Positions 8,896 through 16,018 of a stretch of DNA of 64,000 nt are shown here, piece after piece; position 1 is the stretch's first letter, and each line of letters starts with the position of its first letter. Both the position numbers and the translations under genes were made by a program. The DNA lies in NCBI RefSeq assembly GCF_018968705.1, contig NZ_CP076668.1, forward strand, positions 3,359,001 through 3,423,000, given 5' to 3'. The DNA is from Pseudomonas lijiangensis (GTDB lineage: Bacteria > Pseudomonadota > Gammaproteobacteria > Pseudomonadales > Pseudomonadaceae). Under the pieces are notes generated by a model, which made no database searches, was not told the DNA's origin, and saw only the letters and a list, made by a program, of their open reading frames with translations.

Positions 8896-10445
8896 GAGTC
8901 ATTCCTGGGCGCCGCTTCGCTAAGCAACGCATCACGTTTTTGATAGCCGGCAAAAGCAGCGGCGAGCAGTTGATCCTGAGTCCAGTTGTCGCGCTCGAAG
9001 GTATCGATCAGGCGACCTGCCGACAGCACACCAATGCGGTCACAGATCAACATGAGTTCGCGCAGATCGCTGGACACCACCACCAGCGCCCGTCCCTGGC
9101 GAGTCAGTTCGCCCAATAGCGCATAGATGTCGAACTTGGCTCCCACATCGATACCGCGAGTGGGTTCGTCGAACAGCATTACCGGGCAGTCACGCTCCAG
9201 CCAGCGGCCGATAACCACCTTCTGCTGATTGCCACCGGAAAGCTCCGAAACCAGTTGTGCCGGGCTGGAACTGCGGATACGCATGGCTGCGACCTGCCGC
9301 TGCGCCAGTGCCAGTTCATCGCGGGCACTGACTACGCCACCCCGGGAAATGGCTGGCATATTGCCCAGCGCGACGTTGGCGCTGATGGACTGCGACATCA
9401 GCAGGCCTTCGCCCTTGCGGTCTTCGGTGATCAGCGCAATGCCGTGCTCAACCGCATCGGCAGGCGAGCGAATGGTCGCTTCGCGCAATGGCTGACCGAC
9501 TTCGATGCTGCCGGTATCGGCCTTGTCGGCACCGTAGATCAGACGCAACAGCTCGGTTCGTCCCGCGCCGATCAGGCCGGAAATACCGAAGATCTCGCCG
9601 CGGCGGACCTGAAACGAAACGTCCTGCACCTTGCCAGCACGCCCCAGGCCCTTGACCGACAGCGCGACCTCACCAATCTGCCGAGCCCCCATGTCGATGT
9701 GCTCGCCCAGCTCTCGCCCGACCATCAGCGTGACCAGTTGCTCGCTGTCATAGCGGGCAATCGGCTCCACACAGACCAGCTTGCCGTCACGCAGCACGGC
9801 AATGCGCTGGGCGACCCTGGCCAGTTCCTCAAGACGGTGGGAGATGTAAATGATCGAGACGCCACGGGCCTGCAGGCGGCTGACCTGCTCGAACAGCATC
9901 TCGACTTCCCGCGACGTCAGCATCGCGGTCGGCTCGTCAAGAATCAGCACATGACAATCGCCTGCCAGGTTACGGGCGATTTCAACCATCTGCTGGTGGC
10001 CGATACCGAGATCGCCGACCAGCGTATCCGGGTCGATGGCTTCCAGCCCGACTTGAGCCATGGCCTTGATAGCGTTTTCGCGCAGAACCTTGCGGTCGAT
10101 CCAGCCCAGACGCCGCGGCATGTCATCCAGAAACAGGTTTTCAGCCACCGTCAGGGTCGGCAGCAGGTTCAACTCCTGCATGACCATGCGTACGCCCAGC
10201 TTTTCAGCCTGGGTACGGTTTGCCGGTTGATAAGGCTGCCCCTGGAAATGCATCACACCGGCATCGGGCACAACCAGCCCGCCAATGATCTTCGACAAGG
10301 TGCTTTTACCGGCGCCGTTCTCGCCGGTCAGGGCCAGCACTTCGCCGCGCATCAGCGTCAGCTCGATATCGGCAAGCACCGGTTGGGCGTAGGTCTTGCC
10401 GATTCCACTGATGGACAGAACAGCATCCTGGACAGGTGCTGACAT
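8892..10445 (-). CDS. rbsA: Ribose ABC transporter ATP-binding protein (double ATPase)
   Basis: The 517-residue protein carries two fused ATPase domains, as usual for sugar importers of this type. The first has Walker A GENGAGKSTL and Walker B VLILDEPTA; the second has a degenerate P-loop (SGLIGAGRTELL), a signature LSGGNQQKV and Walker B VMLFDEPTRGID. It powers ribose uptake through RbsC. It follows rbsB after 53 bases without an obvious terminator, so the operon is probably transcribed together. Confidence 0.97.
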   Translation of the reverse strand: MSAPVQDAVLSISGIGKTYAQPVLADIELTLMRGEVLALTGENGAGKSTLSKIIGGLVVPDAGVMHFQGQPYQPANRTQAEKLGVRMVMQELNLLPTLTVAENLFLDDMPRRLGWIDRKVLRENAIKAMAQVGLEAIDPDTLVGDLGIGHQQMVEIARNLAGDCHVLILDEPTAMLTSREVEMLFEQVSRLQARGVSIIYISHRLEELARVAQRIAVLRDGKLVCVEPIARYDSEQLVTLMVGRELGEHIDMGARQIGEVALSVKGLGRAGKVQDVSFQVRRGEIFGISGLIGAGRTELLRLIYGADKADTGSIEVGQPLREATIRSPADAVEHGIALITEDRKGEGLLMSQSISANVALGNMPAISRGGVVSARDELALAQRQVAAMRIRSSSPAQLVSELSGGNQQKVVIGRWLERDCPVMLFDEPTRGIDVGAKFDIYALLGELTRQGRALVVVSSDLRELMLICDRIGVLSAGRLIDTFERDNWTQDQLLAAAFAGYQKRDALLSEAAPRNDS

Positions 10446-10498
10446 AAGATTCTCCCGACGCCTGCCCGGTTCGGGCAGGCGCCATTACCAGACAGGGA

Positions 10499-11455
10499 TC
10501 AGGGTTTGGTGACGAGTTCGACAGGGGTTTCGATCACGCCATTGACGCTATCGACCGGCTGCTTCTTGACCAGCTTCAACGCCGCTTCGATACCGAAAAC
10601 CGCTTGCTTGGCAGCGAACTGGTCAGCGGTGGCCAGCACTCGACCGTCCTTGAGCATCGGCTTGATGGCATTGATATTGTCGTAACCGACCACGGCGACC
10701 TTGCCCGCCTTGCCTGCGGCACGAACCGCCGACACCGCGCCCAGCGCCATGCTATCGTTACCCGCCAGCAGCGCCTTGAGGTTCGGATACTCGTTGAGCA
10801 TGGCCGAGGCAACGGCGTTGCCCTTGTCGATTTCCCAGTTACCGGACTGCACGGAAACGATCTTCAATTGCGCAGCGTCCATGGCGTCCTTGAAACCGGC
10901 GGTGCGTTGCTGGGCATTGGTGGTGGTCGGCACGCCTTCGATGATGCCGACTTCATCGCCGGCCTTCAGGTCCTTGGCCAGATACTCACCGACCAGACGG
11001 GCGCCCTTGCGGTTGTCAGGGCCCACGAAAGGCACTTCGATGTTTTTGCTTTTCAGCACGGTGGCATCCAGCTGGTTATCAATGTTGACGACCTGGATAC
11101 CGGCATCCATCGCCTTCTTGATCACCGGCACCAGCGCCTTGGAATCGGCAGGCGCGATGACCAGTGCATCGACTCGGGAGACGATCATCTGCTCGACGAT
11201 ACGGATCTGACTGGCCGTGTCGGATTCATCCTTGATGCCGTTGGAAACCAGGTCGAAGTCGTTGGAATGCTCTTTCTGGTAGGCCTTGGCGCCATCTTCC
11301 ATGGTGCGGAAGAACTCATTGGCCAGTGATTTCATGACCAGAGCGACCTTGGGCTTTTCAGCCTCCTGCGCATGGACGAAAGAGAGGGGCGTGACTGCCG
11401 TGGCGGCAGAGAGAATAGCGGCAGCGAGAAGACGTCCAGCGAATGGCAGCTTCAT
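10499..11455 (-). CDS. rbsB: Periplasmic ribose-binding protein
   Basis: The 318-residue protein has a signal peptide (MKLPFAGRLLAAAILSAATA, cleavage near VHAQ) and a periplasmic-binding-protein fold of the sugar class (VALVMKSLANEFFRTM, VVNIDNQLD, VVGYDNINAIKPML). The start at 11455 is preceded by GGAG with eight bases of spacing; the longer upstream reading has no signal peptide. This is the first gene of the operon. An A-rich stretch AAAAATAAT (11477-11485 on the minus strand) just before the ribosome binding site fits the Hfq/Crc target pattern and may place ribose use under catabolite control. Confidence 0.96.
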   Translation of the reverse strand: MKLPFAGRLLAAAILSAATAVTPLSFVHAQEAEKPKVALVMKSLANEFFRTMEDGAKAYQKEHSNDFDLVSNGIKDESDTASQIRIVEQMIVSRVDALVIAPADSKALVPVIKKAMDAGIQVVNIDNQLDATVLKSKNIEVPFVGPDNRKGARLVGEYLAKDLKAGDEVGIIEGVPTTTNAQQRTAGFKDAMDAAQLKIVSVQSGNWEIDKGNAVASAMLNEYPNLKALLAGNDSMALGAVSAVRAAGKAGKVAVVGYDNINAIKPMLKDGRVLATADQFAAKQAVFGIEAALKLVKKQPVDSVNGVIETPVELVTKP

Positions 11456-11522
11456 GAGTTCATCTCCGATGTTGTGATTATTTTTCGGGCGAACGACGCA
11501 GGATCGAACATTGGGCTCGACA

Positions 11523-11573
11523 CGCAAACGTTTGCGAGTGAGAACTATGAAGAAAGCTTGCTGCTTTTGTCAA
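11523..11573 (-). promoter_or_regulatory. rbs promoter with RbsR-type operator
   Basis: Reading on the minus strand, TTGACA (11568-11573), an 18-base spacer and CATAGT (11544-11549) form a good sigma-70 promoter. The perfect palindrome CGCAAACGTTTGCG (11523-11536) sits where transcription should start. LacI-family operators commonly have this AAACGTTT core, and the position fits blockage by RbsR. Confidence 0.82.
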
Positions 11574-11725
11574 TTAACATAAAGCCAGCCGGCAGCACTG
11601 CCGACCAAGAGAAAACGCCATCGAAAAGACGGAAAAAAGACAGAAAAATCAATAAACAGCGATATACCCCCAAACCCAGGCATCTGATCCTACATAAGAG
11701 TTGCGAAAGATCCGACAGTGAAATA

Positions 11726-11741
11726 CTGTATGCCCGTACAG
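11726..11741 (+). promoter_or_regulatory. LexA box upstream of the DUF1654-endA operon
   Basis: CTGT ATGCCCGT ACAG fits the LexA consensus CTGT-N8-ACAG, with the extended half-sites TACTGTAT and GTACAG. It lies 21 bases upstream of the GTG start at 11763, a normal position for LexA repression. Confidence 0.75.
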
Positions 11742-11762
11742 CAACCCAAGGGATCTTTTTTC

Positions 11763-12017
11763 GTGGCAAGACAAAGCGCAGCAGTGACCCCCTCCCTTCC
11801 CGGCTCCTACGAACGCCTTGGCATCCGGGTGCAAAAAATCATCAACTCGACTACCGCCCAGAAAGCCAGAGCCGCCCTGATCTTTCGCCAGCCCGACGAG
11901 CCGGAAGACGACTGGGCTCAGTTACTGGAAGAAATAGCCGAGAACGATAACGTCACCCTCGCCTGGCGCGATGACGGCGGCGTGCAAATTTTCTGGACAT
12001 TGCCGAAGGAAGACTGA
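11763..12017 (+). CDS. DUF1654 family protein
   Basis: The 84-residue protein reads ARQSAAVTPSLPGS, then SYERLGIRVQKIINSTTAQK and ends with GGVQIFWTLPKED. This matches the DUF1654 proteins found widely in Pseudomonas. Its biochemical role is unknown. I chose the GTG at 11763, which has AAGGGA nine bases upstream. The in-frame ATG at 11730 lies inside the LexA box and has no ribosome binding site, so it is unlikely to be used. endA follows after four bases, so both genes should share the LexA-controlled promoter. Confidence 0.82.
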   Translation: MARQSAAVTPSLPGSYERLGIRVQKIINSTTAQKARAALIFRQPDEPEDDWAQLLEEIAENDNVTLAWRDDGGVQIFWTLPKED

Positions 12018-12021
12018 CGGC

Positions 12022-12723
12022 ATGATGGTTCGATTTTCTGCCCTGCTCTGCACCACCCTGTTCCTCATCGCTCCACTGACCGTACAAGCCGATGCTCCGA
12101 GAACCTTCAGCGAGGCGAAAAAAGTTGCCTGGGGCCTCTATGCGCCTCAAGCGACCGAGTTTTATTGCGGCTGCAAATACACCGGCAAGCAGGTCGATCT
12201 TGCTGGCTGTGGTTACGTGCCACGCAAGAACGCCAACCGCGCCAAACGCATCGAGTGGGAACATATCGTGCCCGCCTGGCAGATTGGCCATCAGCGCCAG
12301 TGCTGGCAGGACGGCGGTCGAAAAAACTGCGCAAAGAATGACGACATCTATAAACGTGCCGAAGCCGACTTGCATAATCTGGTGCCGAGCATCGGAGAGG
12401 TAAACGGTGACAGGAGCAACTTCAGTTTTGGCTGGCTCCCCGAGCAGAAAGGCCAATACGGTTCCTGCCTGACGCAAGTGGATTTCAAAGCGAAAAAGGT
12501 CATGCCACGGCCTTCGATCCGCGGCATGATCGCGCGCACTTACTTCTACATGAGCAAGCAGTACAACTTGCGGCTGTCACGCCAGGATCAGCAGCTCTAT
12601 CAGGCCTGGAACAAGACTTATCCGGTTCAGGAGTGGGAGCGCCAGCGCAATCAGCGGGTCGCCTGCGTCATGGGCCGTGGTAACGAGTTCGTGGGGCCGG
12701 TGAATCTCAAATCCTGTAGCTGA
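12022..12723 (+). CDS. endA: Endonuclease I, exported
   Basis: Endonuclease I cuts double-stranded DNA in the periplasm or outside the cell. The 233-residue protein has a signal peptide (RFSALLCTTLFLIAPLTVQA), then the Endonuclease_1 domain (PF04231) with RIEWEHIVPAWQIG, containing the catalytic histidine of the beta-beta-alpha-metal fold, and LHNLVPSIGEVNGDRSN, which supplies the metal-binding asparagine. Eight cysteines in the mature part suggest disulfides. It lies four bases after the DUF1654 gene and should be co-transcribed with it under LexA. Confidence 0.93.
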   Translation: MMVRFSALLCTTLFLIAPLTVQADAPRTFSEAKKVAWGLYAPQATEFYCGCKYTGKQVDLAGCGYVPRKNANRAKRIEWEHIVPAWQIGHQRQCWQDGGRKNCAKNDDIYKRAEADLHNLVPSIGEVNGDRSNFSFGWLPEQKGQYGSCLTQVDFKAKKVMPRPSIRGMIARTYFYMSKQYNLRLSRQDQQLYQAWNKTYPVQEWERQRNQRVACVMGRGNEFVGPVNLKSCS

Positions 12724-12827
12724 GCACTTTCAACATCCATTTGAGCAGTTTTCGATGAGCAATACACGCACCTGAATAAGGCGCTTGGCCACTCATCGGA
12801 CAACCGCTCACTTGGATCCAAAACCAT
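12651..12827 (-). CDS. Possible small protein antisense to the endA end
   Basis: A 58-residue reading starts MVLDPSERLSDEWPSALF and is preceded by a strong ribosome binding site, GAGGAGG, eight bases upstream. Its last 73 bases lie antisense to the end of endA, which weakens the case. There is no recognisable domain, though a CVYC pair is present. It may be a real small gene or a chance reading. Confidence 0.3.
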   Translation of the reverse strand: MVLDPSERLSDEWPSALFRCVYCSSKTAQMDVESAQLQDLRFTGPTNSLPRPMTQATR

Positions 12828-13044
12828 GTAATTTCCCTCCTCGTGTCCTGCTTGGCCCACGACAGTATCTGCCCGACAGTGCTGTAAATACGGGCAGCCC
12901 ACCGGGCAGGACGCTAGAGACCGCAGTCCGATCAGAACCGTCTGAATTAATTGCAACCCTGTATCGATCTCGAAATGAAGTAGCAATGCCACGTGCATGA
13001 GGCACGCCCCAGCTACCTGTACTCCCACGTACTCATTTTCAGAT

Positions 13045-13061
13045 GGCGTAGCCCTTACGCC
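13045..13061 (+). promoter_or_regulatory. Hairpin in the leader of the 78-residue gene
   Basis: GGCGTA (13045-13050) pairs with TACGCC (13056-13061) around a five-base loop, just upstream of the ribosome binding site region of the gene at 13078. It could affect translation. Confidence 0.35.
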
Positions 13062-13077
13062 CAACAGGCAGGCATGA

Positions 13078-13314
13078 ATGACAACTCAAACGGAATTTGA
13101 AATTCATTATCAGTTCAAGGGCGAAGCTCGCCACTTTCTGCATCAAGCCCTGCTTCTGAGTCAAAGCGACGCCCTTCATATCGCCACGCTGCATGCCGGA
13201 GTCGGCACTGTCAGTGACAATGTATCCGCAGGCCCCATACGCCTGGCGATCTTGCAGGCGCAGGGCTTTGGCGTGACGCAGGTGCATTGGAAGAAGTGCT
13301 CTGCAAATATCTGA
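13078..13314 (+). CDS. Small cytoplasmic protein, DUF6555-like
   Basis: The 78-residue protein begins MTTQTEFEIHYQFKGEARHF and ends with GFGVTQVHWKKC. The pattern of an N-terminal beta hairpin (Y-x-G-E-x-R-x-F), a central helix and a terminal V-x-W segment resembles DUF6555 proteins common in Pseudomonas, whose function is unknown. There is no signal peptide or membrane segment. The ribosome binding site is weak (GGCAGG). A terminator hairpin follows the gene. Confidence 0.65.
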   Translation: MTTQTEFEIHYQFKGEARHFLHQALLLSQSDALHIATLHAGVGTVSDNVSAGPIRLAILQAQGFGVTQVHWKKCSANI

Positions 13315-13330
13315 GCTTCTCTGAAAATGA

Positions 13331-13355
13331 AACCGGCCCCTCAAGGGCCGGCTTC
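13331..13355. terminator. Bidirectional terminator between convergent genes
   Basis: CCGGCCC (13333-13339) pairs with GGGCCGG (13345-13351) across a five-base loop, flanked by AA and TT. It lies between the convergent genes at 13078 and map. Confidence 0.7.
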
Positions 13356-13365
13356 ATCAATGCGC

Positions 13366-14157
13366 TCAGATCGGGGCGTATTCGCCCGTGCCATCAGGCC
13401 AGGGTGTCAACAACTCAAACCCCGTCTGGGTCACGGCAACCATATGCTCCCACTGGGCGGACAAGGACAGATCGCGTGTCAGCACTGTCCAGCCATCCGC
13501 CAGAGCCTTGGTTTCCGGCCTGCCGGCGTTGATCATCGGCTCGATGGTAAACACCATTCCCGGCTTGAGCTTGAGGCCCTTGCCAGCAGTGCCGTAGTGC
13601 AGAACCTGCGGCTCTTCGTGATAAGTGCGGCCGATGCCATGGCCGCAGTACTCGCGCACGACACTGAAGCCTTCGCGGTGTGCAACCGTCTGGATGGCGT
13701 GGCCGATATCACCCAGCGTGGCACCGGGACGCACGGCATGGATACCGGCACGTGTGGCTTCATAGGTGGTCTCGACCAGCCGCTTGGCCAGCGGACTGAC
13801 TTCCCCCACCAGGTACATGCGGCTGGTATCGCCATACCAGCCATCCTTGATGACCGCCACATCGATATTGACGATATCGCCGTCCTTGAGGATGTCCGTC
13901 GGCGAAGGAATGCCGTGGCAGACCACGGCATTGGGCGAAATGCAGGTGGTCTTGGTGAAGCCGTGATAACCCACGTTCGCCGGGATGACTTTCAGCTCTT
14001 TGACAATGTACTCGTTGCAGATGTCATCGAGGGCTTCGGTGCTGACACCGGCCTTCACATGGGGCGCAATCATGGCCAGTACTTCTGCAGCCATGCGGCC
14101 CGCAATGCGCAACTGGACCAGATCCTGTTCGGTCTTGAGCGTGATACCGCGGCTCAT
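13366..14157 (-). CDS. map: Type I methionine aminopeptidase
   Basis: The enzyme removes the initiator methionine from new proteins. The 263-residue protein has all five metal ligands in their usual motifs: two aspartates in NIDVAVIKDGWYGDTSRMY, the histidine in GHGIGRTYHEEP, and glutamates in FTIEPMI and QWEHMVAV. Length is standard. The gene is not next to rpsB-tsf, where the main Pseudomonas map usually lies, so this may be a second copy. Its start overlaps the end of a ParD-like gene by four bases, so the two proteins are probably made together. Confidence 0.96.
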   Translation of the reverse strand: MSRGITLKTEQDLVQLRIAGRMAAEVLAMIAPHVKAGVSTEALDDICNEYIVKELKVIPANVGYHGFTKTTCISPNAVVCHGIPSPTDILKDGDIVNIDVAVIKDGWYGDTSRMYLVGEVSPLAKRLVETTYEATRAGIHAVRPGATLGDIGHAIQTVAHREGFSVVREYCGHGIGRTYHEEPQVLHYGTAGKGLKLKPGMVFTIEPMINAGRPETKALADGWTVLTRDLSLSAQWEHMVAVTQTGFELLTPWPDGTGEYAPI

Positions 14158-14396
14158 GAGGCCACCCGCACAACCGACGAGATATCGGATGCCTGGGCAG
14201 TCAGCACGGTGCCGCCCGCATCTTCGGCACGAATCAGCATCTGACAGATTTCGCTGTAGTTGAGTGTTGGATGAAGCTCGGCAAGCATGCCGATGCGCAT
14301 CCAGTGCTCAGCCTGAGCGTTGATCGAACGGCTCAAGGCCACGCTGGCCGAGCGCAGATTGGCGTGCATGTGTTCAGAAATCTTTACCAGCCCCAT
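14154..14396 (-). CDS. ParD-like antitoxin-family protein
   Basis: The 80-residue protein (MGLVKISEHMHANLRSASVA, ending with ASDISSVVRVAS) matches the ParD-like family (PF11903). The N-terminal KISEHMHANLRSASVALSRS has a ribbon-helix-helix pattern, followed by helix QAEHWMRIGMLAELHP. Family members are annotated as antitoxins from fold similarity to ParD. Here no ParE-type toxin follows; the partner, overlapping by four bases, is a methionine aminopeptidase. A long palindrome just upstream is a likely self-repression site. Start is supported by GAGGTGAGTC before the ATG. Confidence 0.85.
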   Translation of the reverse strand: MGLVKISEHMHANLRSASVALSRSINAQAEHWMRIGMLAELHPTLNYSEICQMLIRAEDAGGTVLTAQASDISSVVRVAS

Positions 14397-14413
14397 GACT
14401 CACCTCATATGGA

Positions 14414-14441
14414 ATATACGAATCATATATGTTTCGTATAT
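14414..14441 (-). promoter_or_regulatory. Palindromic operator of the ParD-like/map pair
   Basis: ATATACGAA (14414-14422) and TTCGTATAT (14433-14441) are perfect reverse complements. The ten-base centre contains CATATATG, itself a palindrome. The element ends 18 bases before the ATG. Ribbon-helix-helix proteins bind such symmetrical sites, so autoregulation by the ParD-like protein is a reasonable inference. Confidence 0.65.
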
Positions 14442-14475
14442 CAGCAAGCAAGCAGGAGGCTGGAAACACCGGCTA

Positions 14476-14664
14476 TCAGGCGACAGCGGCTGCACAACAC
14501 TCGTCGTCATAGTGGGGTTCGGTGAGCGTTATCGAGCCGTGTGGCTCATCGAAATTGAATTGGCGCAGCGCAGTTGCCAGAGCAAGAAAATCTTCGCGCT
14601 GCATCTCGTTGACCAGGATGGCGCAGTGGTGAGTGATCGAACCTTGCAATGCATTCAGGGACAT
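14476..14664 (-). CDS. Small protein with a LexA box, 62 residues
   Basis: The protein begins MSLNALQGSITHHCAILVNE and contains a helical segment REDFLALATALRQFNFDEP. It has two adjacent cysteines near the end (DDECCAA). There is no signal peptide or membrane segment and I recognise no family. GAGGTTGTC precedes the ATG. A strong LexA box is centred about 30 bases upstream, so the protein is probably part of the SOS response. Confidence 0.7.
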   Translation of the reverse strand: MSLNALQGSITHHCAILVNEMQREDFLALATALRQFNFDEPHGSITLTEPHYDDECCAAAVA

Positions 14665-14684
14665 GACAACCTCGTTACCGGATA

Positions 14685-14700
14685 CTGTTCTTATATACAG
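14685..14700 (-). promoter_or_regulatory. LexA box upstream of the 62-residue gene
   Basis: The sequence is CTGT TCTTATAT ACAG on the plus strand, within TACTGTTCTTATATACAGTA, close to the full LexA consensus. On the minus strand a TATAAG -10 element lies inside the box, so LexA binding would block RNA polymerase. Confidence 0.8.
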
Positions 14701-14764
14701 TATTCATTGAGCAGGCCCGGCACAAGCCTGCTCGCGACGAATGGTCATTCGCCGCCTCCCGCAA

Positions 14765-15799
14765 TCACGACCTGGCAAGTGCCTCCAGGCGCTCCCAGTC
14801 GCTCACCTCGATATCGATTCCATCGGCCAGCGACCGGGCGCGCAGCGCATAGCGGCGGTCCCCGGGAATACGCTCCTGCCCTGCTCCCTGCATCTGCCTG
14901 ACCAGCTCTTCGCTGCGCTGGGCAAATTGCTGGCCGCTGCCGCCTCTGTCCGGGTCGATGACGATAAGCAGTTGTCCGGTCCAGGGTGTCTGGGCACCGG
15001 GGTGTTTCGACCAGTCGAATTCGAACGAGAAATTCCCGCCGGTCAGCCCGGCAGCCAGCAGCTCCACCATCATGGACAGTGCCGAGCCCTTGTAGCCACC
15101 AAACGGCAACAGTGCCCCGCCCTCGAGAATGGCCTTGGGGTCTTCGGTGGGCTGTCCATTGCGATCCACGCCCATGCCCGCTGGCAGCATTCGCCCTTCC
15201 CTTGCGGCGATCTGGACATCGCCATGGGCGATGGCGCTGGTCGCCAGATCGAACACCACCGGCTCACCACCGGCACGGGGCGCCGCAAAGGCAATCGGGT
15301 TGGTGCCAAACAGCGGTTGTTGCGCACCATGGGGCACGACGCAGGTCATGCTGTTGACCACACTCAGCGCCACAAGGCCCTGTTGGGCAAAGGGTTCGAC
15401 ATCCGGCCATAGCGCCGCGAAATGATGAGAGTTGCGAATGGCCAGAATCCCGATCCCGGCATGTGCGACCTTTTCTACAAGCAGTGAGCGAGCCGCCTCC
15501 AGGGCTGGCTGGGCAAAGCCGTTGGCAGCATCGACCCTGACGAAGGCTGCGGCAACATCTTCGACCACAGGCACCGCCTGGCCATCGACCCAGCCACTGG
15601 CCAGGGACGACAGGTAGCCTGGAATGCGAAAGATGCCATGGCTGTGGGAGCCATCACGCTGTGCGCTGGCGCAGTTTTCGGCCAATACGCGAGCGGTCTG
15701 CGGCGAAGTACCATGGGCCAGAAATATCTGCTGAAGCAGATCGGCCAACTGCTGATACGAAACCGTCCTGACCTGATCATTATCACGAGTTGCGGACAT
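14765..15799 (-). CDS. dpkA: Delta1-piperideine-2-carboxylate/pyrroline-2-carboxylate reductase
   Basis: The enzyme reduces cyclic imino acids with NADPH, giving L-pipecolate or L-proline, as part of D-lysine and D-proline catabolism. The 344-residue protein belongs to the malate/L-lactate dehydrogenase (Ldh2) family and closely resembles DpkA of P. syringae and P. putida: SAQRDGSHSHGIFRIPGY, RNSHHFAALWPDV, SMTCVVPHG and GGALLPFGGYKGSALSMM. The start at 15799 has GGAG six bases upstream. A TTG reading 18 bases earlier lacks this. The gene is convergent with the 62-residue SOS-type gene's upstream region and divergent from fecR. Confidence 0.9.
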   Translation of the reverse strand: MSATRDNDQVRTVSYQQLADLLQQIFLAHGTSPQTARVLAENCASAQRDGSHSHGIFRIPGYLSSLASGWVDGQAVPVVEDVAAAFVRVDAANGFAQPALEAARSLLVEKVAHAGIGILAIRNSHHFAALWPDVEPFAQQGLVALSVVNSMTCVVPHGAQQPLFGTNPIAFAAPRAGGEPVVFDLATSAIAHGDVQIAAREGRMLPAGMGVDRNGQPTEDPKAILEGGALLPFGGYKGSALSMMVELLAAGLTGGNFSFEFDWSKHPGAQTPWTGQLLIVIDPDRGGSGQQFAQRSEELVRQMQGAGQERIPGDRRYALRARSLADGIDIEVSDWERLEALARS

Positions 15800-15895
15800 C
15801 CAGAGCTCCGGCGTCAAGGTTGAAAAAGCAAGTATCGGCGCATCTGAAAATATCGCTGCGCCCTTCGGAAAAAACGTCCAGACCGTGTTTTTACA

Positions 15896-15955
15896 TCAAT
15901 GAGAGCCGATCACATTCACGATGAAATACTCCTCTCCCTGATACTCAATAGCCAT
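15896..15955 (-). CDS. Possible 19-residue peptide
   Basis: A short reading, MAIEYQGEEYFIVNVIGSH, is preceded by GGAGAGAAC. It lies in the gap between dpkA and fecR. The size is too small to judge as a gene; it is noted because composition and ribosome binding site are both plausible. Confidence 0.2.
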   Translation of the reverse strand: MAIEYQGEEYFIVNVIGSH

Positions 15956-15980
15956 ACATTGTTCTCTCCAGTAGACATCA

Positions 15981-16004
15981 GGAGGTAGAATGCCTCCACG
16001 GTAA
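15981..16004 (+). promoter_or_regulatory. Mini-ORF and hairpin in the fecR leader
   Basis: AGGAGG is followed by ATG CCT CCA CGG TAA (15990-16004), a four-codon reading that ends 14 bases before the fecR ATG. GGAGG (15981-15985) can also pair with CCTCC (15993-15997). Either could limit fecR translation. Confidence 0.35.
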
Positions 16005-16018
16005 AGACCGGAGAGCCA

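Larger units (their letters stand above)
11456..11762. other. Divergent regulatory region between rbsB and the DUF1654 gene
   Basis: This 307-base gap holds the rbs promoter and operator, and a LexA box for the divergent gene. Between them is an AT-rich stretch (11571-11700) in which I see no gene or further element. Confidence 0.7.

Noticed and set aside
11730..11762. ATG start at 11730 for the DUF1654 protein
   Set aside because: This ATG is inside the LexA box and lacks a ribosome binding site. The GTG at 11763 has one and fits the family N-terminus.
12919..12945. AlgU promoter upstream of the gene at 13078
   Set aside because: TCTGA is present, but the hexamer 16 bases before it is GACCGC, too far from GAACTT.
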